64,000 bases of DNA from Telmatactis stephensoni (taxonomy: Eukaryota; Cnidaria; Anthozoa; Actiniaria; Isophelliidae), in assembly GCA_029948255.1 (NCBI GenBank), contig JALIZF010001847.1, forward strand, positions 434,001 through 498,000, in the 5' to 3' direction. Position numbers and translations under genes: made by a program. This document shows, in pieces, positions 54,594 through 64,000 of this stretch. The notes beneath the pieces are model-generated. The model ran no database searches, was not told the DNA's origin, and saw only the letters and a list, made by a program, of their open reading frames with translations. Position 1 is the first letter of the stretch. The number at the start of each line of letters is the position of its first letter.

Positions 54594-56762
54594 TGGGACC
54601 CGTTTCTCAAAAGACCGATGACTTTACGGACCCGTTAACTTATTCGATTTATTTAGGTTAAAGGGTCTGTAAAGTTATGGGTCTTAATTGAGAAAGGGGC
54701 CCCTGCTCTAATGAAAATAATGTGTGCTTGGAGAAACACCCGTGAACTTTATCGGATATAAGTTAATGGCCCTTAAAGGTATCCAGTGTTTTGAGAAACG
54801 GGTCCCCTATACTTACAAAATTTCTAGATCCGGTTAATTAATTAACATGTTTCTTTTAGCTAGCAAAGAACATAATTTGTTGGTTAGAATGGTCGTTGAA
54901 ATTGTACCCTTGGTGCCAGAGATTTGGCTTCTGCATTCTGATTGGCCGAGAACACACCCCAATTTCACGTTTTGCACGTGTCACAGGGCCGTAGCGAGGT
55001 CTAAATTATTGGGGGGGGGGGGGGGGGGGGCTCTCGGGATTTCAAGTCACATTATACCTAGTGAGCGAAAGAGAAAAGTAAATTTGCACCACGTGATGCT
55101 TTATGTATGGGCGTATCCGTAGGGTCCTAGCGTGCACGTGACTGTCTTGTTGGTGAGCCTGGGGGTGTGATCCCCTTCGTTTCGATGGTAGTCAAACTTG
55201 TATGTTTTTTGAGGTTCAAATCGTACTCATATGTTGTAGGTGATGTGGTAGAATACAATATTTAGCGATAGCGAGCGCGAAGCGCGAGCCGCTCGGCACG
55301 AATTTCGGCAGAAAAGGAGTTCTCAACCACCGTTTCTAAGTTGTTTTGGGATGTTTCTCTTGGGCCAGTGTTATATATAGCTACATTGAGCACAAAGTCA
55401 AAGTGCAAGCCACTTGGCAAAAAAATGGCCATTTTTTGCAAAATTGAATTTTTCAACTTTTTTTGTGGGGAATGAAACGTGATGTAGTTAGTCGTCAAGA
55501 GCTCAGTTGTATTTTAATAGCAATGTAGGTACCATCTTTAGATTTCCCGAAAAAAAGTACCACTTTTTACTCGTGCCCAGGCCTTTAGGCCGGGAACGAG
55601 TTATAAACTGCAAATGTTTTTTCTTATTCTCTGTTCGTCCTGAGGAACTTCTGATTGGTTAAGAACGTACAAACAATGCCCTTCATTCATCACCCTTGAG
55701 CGACCGCGAACGCAAGCCAGGAACTTTAGGAATGCAAGATGGTCGACGACAAAGAAAATAGCTTTCAGAGACGGGCTTTTCCTGCAGTAGAACAATGTAA
55801 TTTGGAGCTTTTAACTCAAGAAATACCTATATACTTATAAGAGCTTCAGGATGGGCTGTTATTTTGAGCTTCATCTCCAATACTTTGACCAAATATCGAA
55901 CTCTAAATGGAGTACTTGAAAGGAAGCGGCTCGCGATAAAGACTATTTCCTATGGGCTGGGAATCTACGAATTTCTCATCCTGCATGTTGCTAAACAAAC
56001 ATACATAGGAGCAAGTCAATTATATTCCTCATTCAAGCATTCAAGAGATCTTGAGAGGTTTTTGTAGTGAATTTTAATTTAATATCCGAATGGCATGAAA
56101 CTAGATTCCATTGACCTTGTATTTCGCGTTTGGTCACGTAACGTCTTTTATTCATATATATAACATCCGAAACATGAACGAAAAATACACGATTTGTTAT
56201 TGTGTCAAATATGCCGTTGTAGAAGTCTTTACAGCAAACAATTGAGATATATAGTGAAATAAGAAGTTGAATATAAAACTGGTATATTTTTGCATGTTGG
56301 AGATATCTAATACCTATGCATGATAATAGAAAGACAAAGGCACTAATAGCTGTTGACAGACAAACTGACTAATCAAGATATTTTTTAGTTTAAGTTAGCC
56401 GATTCAAAAAAGGTCATTTGTTACGGTTAGCTATTTCCCGGAATGGTGAAGAATGCGTGAAACGGCTAGGGGAAGAGTACGAACGAAGCCGGTCATTGTA
56501 GTCTCTCTTAAAAATTAAGGGCTCCAGGGGCACGAGTGAACGCACGTGTGCGTCTAGTTAACTATGTAGTTGATATGGAATATTAATTGCGAGCGCGAAG
56601 CGCGAGCCGCTCAGCGCATACTTTTTGGAGTGTACATTTCAAAGATAAGAATTGACGGCTCGCTCGATACATGTCAGCTTAGATCTGTAACAGTGCACTT
56701 TTTACACTAAATTCTGTAGCAATGTGTTATATATACGACATCTGAATATTGTATTCATTTAA

Positions 56763-58410
56763 GGTGGCCCGTACCTATTGATTTGTTTGTTGGGCATGAA
56801 TTTCAATCGCATCCTTTTACATCAAAACCTTGTCTGATTTCTGAGAAATTTGCAGCCATTTGTCTACAAGCCTTGAAATTTGTACCGGTAATTATTTTTC
56901 TGCGAATTAGATCAAGTAATATGAGATATCAGACGATTTTTAAAAATGGCTTTTTGAGAAAAATTGGTCATAAATCCAAAATTCCAAGGTGAATTTTTTT
57001 CCTATTTCGTCAATCAAGTATAAAGGCATAGAGGACTACATACAACATGCATCGTGCCAATTAGTGCCTTAGAAGTTGCGATACAAAATTTGTGCTGCCT
57101 GTTACGACGCAAAATTATGTAGTCAAAACTACCGCCAAAATCTCAACAAAATTTCAAAAACAGCGAGAACTAATCTGCTGTAAGAAAGACAAATACCTAT
57201 TGTAACTTGTGAACAAAATTTGGAGAGATGAGAAGCTAAACGCCAATGTTATCCTCAAGTAAACTTGGGGAGTAATTTTTGTGACCACGAGGTGAGCGTT
57301 GCGAATTTGTATTACTTCGACTTCTACAAATTCTGTCGAATTGTTTCGTGAAATTTTCGTGGTATGGGATAGAACAAGATGTTAACATACCTGCTGCCAA
57401 GTGTCGTTGTGTTTGCTGCACTAGGTATAATTCAGTAAGCTTCAAAAGTAAGCAACTGCATCGAGTCGACGTTTGAGCTGCCAAGGTAAAGCCCTCATGG
57501 TTTGTTAATTTATTCAAAACAACACCTTACTATCTGTTGCAAAATTCCACACGGGATTTAGACTCAGAAGCAATTGTCTTCAGAGAGCTACTGTCTTTAT
57601 TTCCAAAAGTCTGGATCCCGTGTGGAATTTCGCAACAGATAGTAAGGTGTTGTTTTGAATAAATTAACAAACCGTGAGGGTTTTACCTTGGCAGCTCAAA
57701 CGTCGACTTGATGAAGTTGCTTACTTTTGAAGCTTACTGAATTATACCTAGTGCAGCAAACACAACGACACTTGGCAACAGGTATGTTAACATCTTGTTC
57801 TATCCCATACCAAGAAAATTTCACGAAACAATTCGACAGAATTTGTAGAAGTCGAAGTAATACAAATTCGCAACGCTCACCTCGTGGTCACAAAAATTAC
57901 TCCCCAAGTTTGCTTAAGGATAACATTGGTGTTTAGCTTCTCATCTCTCCAAATTTTGTTCACAAGTTACAATAGGTATTTGTCTTTCTTACAGCAGATA
58001 TAGTTCTCGCTGTTTTTGAAATTTTGTTGAGATTTTGGCGGTAGTTTTGACTACATAATTTTGCGTCGTAACAGGCAGCACAAATTTTGTATCGCAACTT
58101 CTAAGGCACCAATTGGCACGATACATGTTGTATGTAGTCCTCTGTGCCTTTATACTTGATTGACGAAATAGGAAAAAAATTCACCTTGGAATTTTGGATT
58201 TATGACCAATTTTTCTCAAAAAGCCATTTTTAAAAATCGTCTGATATCTCGAATTACTTGATCTAATTCGCAGAAAAATAATTACCGGTACAAATTTCAA
58301 GGCTTGTAGACAAATGGCTGCAAATTTCTCAGAAATCAGACAAGGTTTTGATGTAAAAGGATGCGATTGAAATTCATGCCCAACAAACAAATCAATAGGT
58401 ACGGGCCACC
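56763..58410. mobile_element. 1,648-bp near-perfect palindrome flanked by TTAA
   Basis: GGTGGCCCGTACCTATTGAT at the left and its inverse at the right begin arms of about 795 bp (56763-57557 and 57614-58410) separated by a 56-bp spacer. TTAA lies immediately outside both ends (56759-56762 and 58411-58414), as for piggyBac-type insertions, although the terminal bases are not the classic ones. Each arm has an identical-looking open frame of about 69 codons, which I do not consider a proven gene. It could be a giant foldback transposon or two tail-to-tail copies of one element. Confidence 0.8.
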
Positions 58411-59032
58411 TTAATATTTAAAACTTTAAACTTAAAAATTCAAAAATTGAAAAACCGTTGAAAAATTATTGGGGGGGGGGGGGGGGGGGGGCGCCCCCAT
58501 TGCCCCTCCCCTCGCTACGGCCCTGTGTCAACTGAGATTTGCACTGAAAAATTTTAAAATTAGCACACCATTCCAAAATGAATACAAAAACAAAAGAAAT
58601 ATGTTGCCGAGAAATACTGAAACCGTAATAATGTTGACTGAGAAATATTCCTAATGGTGATAGACCTCTAGCAGCCAAAAGTGCTGGTTTTGAAAATTTC
58701 TTTACATTTCTGTTGTTGCCGATAGCAAGCTCTTTAATGCTGCTTTTTTACTGATAATATCCATGTCTGAGGAAGCAAATTAAAATGACTCTACGCAAAA
58801 ATGGCGGTTGTTCTGACGGAGCCAATTTGTGGATACATACCCTGAAGAATTAGTCCTAGGCCTGGAATAAAACACAGATAAAATGACTACAATCTGTCTC
58901 AGAACTATCTGAAAAAAAAGGGAAAAAAGCTGAACGAACATTCTAAAGGCGCTGTTACACACTGAAACTTTTATCTGAAACGAACTGACTTACTCGTCTC
59001 CACTGATCGCCGATGCGAGACGATTTCCATTT

Positions 59033-59306
59033 AATATATAGCTATTTCAATTAACAGTTGTCAGCTGGAAAAAAGCCTTAAGGGCTAAAAGGCCTTCAAC
59101 TGTCATTCGATTACTAACAACTTTCGCTGGTAGGCTATCTAAGAAATTAAGGAATATGTGTCCAAGTTGTAGAATTTGCAAGCATACAGTGTGAGTTTCT
59201 TATTGTAATATGTCACGGTGAAAATAAAATTTCATGTATTCTGCTTTCAAAGCTTTAGGCTTTAGGCTTTTTTCAGCGACAACGTTAATTGAATTAGCTA
59301 TATATA
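59033..59306. repeat. Foldback MITE upstream of phosphatase copy 2
   Basis: ATATATAGCTATTTCAATTA and GAAAAAAGCCTTA at the left are mirrored as TAGGCTTTTTTCAGCG and TTAATTGAATTAGCTATATA at the right. The interior is unique. Confidence 0.6.
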
Positions 59307-60023
59307 GAGGGTGTTTATACACGCTGAGATTTCGTACTTGTTCGCGACACACCTTTCTCAGCGTTGCAGGAGTAGAAAGTATTTATGATTTTCGTGAAAC
59401 CGTCTCGTGAAATCGACCCGGGGAAAGTTTCTGAAAGTTTCAGCTAAATGACCATGTTACACGGTGCAATGCGTTGTGAAACTTGTCTCGCAACGGCGAT
59501 TGAGGCAAGTTTCAGAGAAAAGTTTCAGCAGTTTCAGCGCGTAACAGAACGTTACAACGTTAACGCCAGTTGAGCTGAAAAATCTAAGGGAATTTGCATG
59601 GGACAAGTTGATAAAGATTAGTTTAGCTTGTTTGACTTTTTGATTTTATCACCATTACACTATCACTTCTTGTCTTCGTCGGCAAGAGATTGTCAACTCG
59701 GTGAACAGAAAAAAAAGAATTTACAGGAAATTTGTTTAAAATATTTATGGTGGGTCAGAGCCTTGATATTTCTACAGTCAGCTAGTTCTCATCCGGAATA
59801 AGTAGTAATAAGTACTGATTCTGGCAAACAAACGTAATGGCCGGTGTGCCGGACCTGTGTTCTTGTTATATTGATACAAAGTGGGAATTATGTATTGGTC
59901 CGTAAATTGGGGCTCCTGTGGAATTTTATAGGAGCAGTACTAGTAATAAAAGAATAGCCGAATCGAAACAGGAGTCACGAGATTGTTATTATGACAAACT
60001 GATGGTATCGAAACGTTGAAAGG

Positions 60024-61421
60024 ATGGATCGAATCAGTATTTGGTTTATTTTGGTTTATTGGTCATCTTGCTATAGTCATCCTATTCCAACCTACTTTGC
60101 TCGTTTCAATCCCGATGGATCTCTTATGGACATGAACAGTCCTGCTTATCGTCTCAAGGTGACCTTCCTTCAAGACCAATTTTCTTCCAAATTTAAAGGG
60201 AATCTCGATGAAGATCACAAAACGTATCTGAGAATACAGCCAGAGATTATAGACAACGGAGCAGAAGTTGAAGTACTATGGGGCAGTGAAAATAATTCAA
60301 GCAAAACCGATTTTATTGCGCTGTACTGCCCACCGGACGATCAACATGCTAATTACTTGGACTACCTATTCTTGAATGAAACACTATTCACTTACCAAAT
60401 TGCTGAAGGGAAGTTCAAGGTCAAGTTGTTCAATATGAGAGCTGATTGTGAGATGAGATACTTTCAGAGTGATGGGCTTATCGCGAAATTGTCTGCTAGG
60501 AGCAACACTGTTCGATTCAAGGGTGGTAATGATGTACCTTTACAAGGCCATCTTGCGTTGACTGGAAAACCTACAGAAATGAGAGTAATGTGGACATCAG
60601 GAACAGGTACAGTAGTTTGTGCTTGAAAACTTAGTGGGCAGAGACGTCCTAAGTACTGTCTCTCTCTGTGACTGACCAGAATAAAAATATATTTTCATTC
60701 AGTGGCCTTGTTGGCATGGGAAGAGTAGCATGAAGACACAAATGCACTCTAAGCAGTAGGGTAGTCATGCATAAATTTGCTGTGACAGATTTGTACTTTC
60801 ACAGGAACTTACTTTGCCCTTGATAGCTTTTCGCCAAACAGGTTGGGAGGTGGAGAGGGGAATAGGAAGTGGGAGAGAAGGTGAGGGAAGAGAGAAGATT
60901 CCTTTTTCTCTCATTTTCTTATCCCTCAACCTTAACCTTCTCTTCTCCTGTTCCCTCCCCTCTCCTCTTTTTGTCAGCTTTGGAGTGTGGTATATTACTA
61001 TTCTAGCCTCTGCAGGTCAGTCTTAATCATTGGGTGTTGTACCTCCAGACAGAAATCTCCTGACACAGGAAGCCCAAAAATTAAAGGAGTTGCCTGCAGA
61101 ACGTAACAGGCTAATATGCAAAATTTGTCAGTGTTGTAATGAAATCATGCTTATTTGTTTGTTTGGTTTTAGATTCTATTCCTGTTGTTTTATATGGTTT
61201 TAACAAGACTGCTCTAACAATGAAAACATATGGCAAAACTTCTACTTATAAAGCTAATGACATGTGTGGTGCACCAGCAAGTGGGATAGGGTTCAAAGAC
61301 CCAGGGTTTATCCATGATGTACTTTTGACAGGACTAAAACCTGGTGTCAAATACTATTTCCAGTTTGGATCTGCTGAGGTATGTTATCATAGACATACTT
61401 AATTAGACAAACAACCCACTC

Positions 61422-61492
<71 letters not shown>

Positions 61493-64000
61493 TAGGTAGA
61501 CTAACTCAGGCAGATAGATAGGTAGATCACCTCAGACAGTCACAGATAGATAGACTTACTCAGGCAGACAGACAGGTAGACCAACTGAGACAGACAGACT
61601 GACAAACAGACAGATAGACAGACTGACTGACAGCTAGACAGACTAGACAGACAGACAACCTCAGAGATACAACGACACAAAACCAACAAAAAACAGCAAT
61701 ATGTGGTACATTGTAGGTAGACACTCAGACAGAAAGGTAGACCTTAGATAGACAGACATCCAAAATTTTCATAAGCAGACCAGACACTGAAAAACAAAAG
61801 GTCTTGCACATACAATGGACAGTAAGTTCTATTTTTGTACCAGGCAATGAGTAAAATATTCAATTTCACTGCTGCACCTGTACCTGGACATGATGTACCC
61901 ATCAAGTTCGTTGCCTATGGAGACATGGGTGTGACACCCTGCCCTGGTTCCATTATAACTGCAAGAGAATCCCTGAAGGAAGTCAAAAATGGAGCACAGC
62001 TTGTACTACATGTTGGAGATATTTCTTATGCTAGAGGATATGTAAGTGAAATGCTGCAACTATGCCTCTAGTCTACTACAAGGCCACAGTTTGTGTTGTC
62101 ATGCAACCATTACTCTAAGCATTACATGACAACAGAAATTACGGCTGCGTGGGAGACTAACTGCAGTGTCGTTTATTGATCTGATTGTCTCAAGCTCTAA
62201 ATAGTCCTATTGATGGATGACTTCTCATGCCAAACAATTCCCTTGGATCCACCTCTGTTCTTTCCTAATAGATATGCATAAGTATTCAAAATTCAAAATT
62301 CATAGTAGATTATATATTTATATGTAGTTTTTGAGGGCCACAGAGTTATCAGTGTTTGTCAAACTACTGTCATGTGTTTTTACCCTCTGGAAATAAAGCC
62401 TATTATAAGTACAGTGCAGTAGTTGATCGGAAATACATGGTATGACTGACTCTACAATTTTGAAATTAGTAACAATTATCTGTTATGTGGGCACAAAGCA
62501 GAGAAACCATAATTAGTATATTTATTTATTTCCCTTTGAGCCTCAATTTGCTCCAACTGTCCTTGATCACCCATCCAATTTGGGGGGTAGATATTGTAAT
62601 CTGGGATATAATAATCTGGGATAGGGTTATACATTTTTAGGTCTTTTAGGTCTGAAGCAGGTCAGGGTTTTTAGGTGTGTTGGCCCATCCCTACCCAAAA
62701 ATACAGTAGAGGTTGGCTGCTAATAGATTTTACTGTACAGACAAATTTTACTGTTCAGAAATAGAATCTCCACATACTGATGTTCCTATTAAATAAAACC
62801 TGAAAATGGACATCTGTTTTGTATCAATATTTTGAGGTTAAAATGTTTTACTTGATTATTTGGTTTGTTTCCATCCAAGGCCTATTTATGGGACCAGTGG
62901 CATGCTCTTATAGAACCTTATGCAACATTAGTTCCATATATGGTCGGTATTGGTAACCATGAACAGGACCATACAACAGGAGGATCAAAAGACCCAAGTG
63001 GAGCCCCTGGAGAAGGCTTCCACCCCTCCTGGGGGAACTTTGGTGATGACTCAGGGGGAGAATGTGGGGTTCCTATGTACAAGCGTTTTCACATGCCAGA
63101 GAATGGAAATGCTCTCTGGTGGTAAGTTAATTAACTCAAATTTTCATCATCATTGGCCATCTCATCATCATCATTTTCATTGTCACCGTTTATCATATGA
63201 TACCATCATTATCACTATATTATCAACATCACTATCATAATCTTTGCATTTCATTATTGGACCAAAAGAAGAAACTGAGGAAATAATGAACACACCATCC
63301 AATCAACCAACAAATGAGCAAATGAATGAAGGAATGAAGGAATGAATAAACCAATGAATGAATAAATGAATTGAATGAATGAATGAATAAAAAGGATAGG
63401 AGAGGTTGAAAGATAAAAGATTCAAATTTTACAATTCTATAGGTATAGCTTTGATTATGGAAGTGTCCATTTTGTCATGATGAGCACAGAACACAACTTT
63501 ACCAAAGGTTCAGTTCAGTATAAATGGTTGGTTAAAGACCTTGAAAGTGTTGATCGCAGTGTTACACCATGGATAGTGTTTACTGGACATCGACCAATGT
63601 ATACTAGTCAACTGGTAGGTATTAAATGAAAAGGTTAAATAGTAATTTACAACATATCAACCTATAGTGTATTTGCTTACTTTGACTGGACCGGCGCTAT
63701 TGAGCATTGAACATTGCTTAGGGAATCAAAGGTGACAGAACAGTGCGAGCTTACAGACTAACAATTCTAACAAGGCTTACAGACTAACAAGGCTAACACA
63801 GCTTGCAGACTAACAAGGCCAAAACAGCTTACAGATCAGCTAATAGGACTTACAGACTCTCAAATTCAACTTGTCCAGAACGATTAATTAAATTACTGGC
63901 TATTGAATTGTTTCATGTAGGTACAAGGCCAAAATCCCACCATTGCTCTTCATATGCAAAATCAATTTGAAGATGTACTTATGAAGTATAAAGTTGATCT
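60024..64000 (+). CDS. Purple acid phosphatase copy 2 (large, plant-type), runs off the right edge
   Basis: Exons 60024-60606, 61173-61378, 61844-62041, 62880-63121, 63443-63614 and 63921 onward join in frame; 467 residues are complete before the last exon, which is cut by the window. Start: [20 protein letters not shown], a signal peptide, so it should be secreted or lysosomal. An N-terminal beta-sandwich region follows, then the metallophosphoesterase core with metal ligands visible in GDMG (Asp290), GDISY (Asp322, Tyr325), GNHE (Asn355) and GHRP (His459). The final GHxHxxER motif lies beyond the edge but is seen in copy 1. Proteins of this subgroup, well known from plants, hydrolyse phosphoesters and nucleotide pyrophosphates using an Fe-containing binuclear centre. 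Exon 1 is open throughout, unlike copy 1. Substrate cannot be read from the sequence. Confidence 0.94.
61421..61490. repeat. (CAGA)n microsatellite in phosphatase copy 2 intron 2
   Basis: A pure CAGA tract at the same intron position as the impure one in copy 1, with degenerate CAGA-rich sequence continuing to about 61760. Confidence 0.95.

Larger units (their letters stand above)
53210..60023. other. Interval between the two phosphatase copies
   Basis: No intact gene is seen. It holds a phosphatase exon relic (53531-53640), two MITEs (54160-54300 and 54454-54593), a possible composite repeat unit from about 54979 to 58527 including the TTAA-flanked palindrome, and another foldback (59033-59306). 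The last few hundred bases should contain the promoter of copy 2. Confidence 0.55.

Noticed and set aside
55864..56067. 67-codon open frame
   Set aside because: No domain, signal peptide or splice context; within repeat-rich DNA.

Overview
The window is animal nuclear DNA, most likely from an anthozoan cnidarian (a stony coral is my best guess). Genes are split by many short GT-AG introns, the sequence is AT-rich, and foldback MITEs, tRNA-derived SINE fragments and poly(G) tracts are common. The domain set (F5/8C plus fucolectin-like, TGF-beta/BMP ligand, CDC7 kinase, large purple acid phosphatase) fits Cnidaria. No species marker was found. All exon models come from reading splice sites and frames by eye.

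Layout. 13-191 (+) is the edge of a fibronectin type II gene. 2200-16017 (-) is gene A, a 20-exon secreted protein of about 1,519 residues: signal peptide, furin-like site, F5/8C domain, fucolectin-like domain, long Gly-Met-Gln repeats, lysine-rich helical exons, more repeats and a basic tail. 17765-20515 (+) is gene B (266 aa) and 28566-35459 (+) is gene C (1,400 aa). B and C are paralogues: each has a signal-peptide exon, both introns at the same place and phase, and a shared C-terminal coiled-coil region. C carries a very large Ser/Lys/Asp-rich insertion with seven 34-residue repeats. Between B and C lies a TGF-beta/BMP-like ligand gene (22038-27348, +) that is out of frame three times.

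38143-43720 (-) is a complete CDC7 kinase gene (nine exons, about 578 aa). It diverges from a tandem pair of purple acid phosphatase genes. Copy 1 (44216-53209, +) has three single-base insertions in exon 1. Copy 2 (60024 to the window end, +) is intact as far as it goes. A relic of a third phosphatase last exon lies at about 53531-53640.

Mobile DNA. The last intron of phosphatase copy 1 holds a 3,200-bp element (49592-52791). It has about 470-bp terminal inverted repeats, 5'-AG...CT-3' ends and a 6-bp target duplication GCCAGC, which are Polinton/Maverick hallmarks. It carries only a packaging-ATPase-like gene, cut off at its P-loop. A 1,648-bp near-perfect palindrome flanked by TTAA lies at 56763-58410. 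At least a dozen foldback MITEs, two families of them in two copies, fill introns and intergenic DNA.

Genes A, B and C together look like a locus for secreted, repetitive, probably structural extracellular proteins. That role is an inference. The phosphatase pair and CDC7 look functionally unrelated to it.
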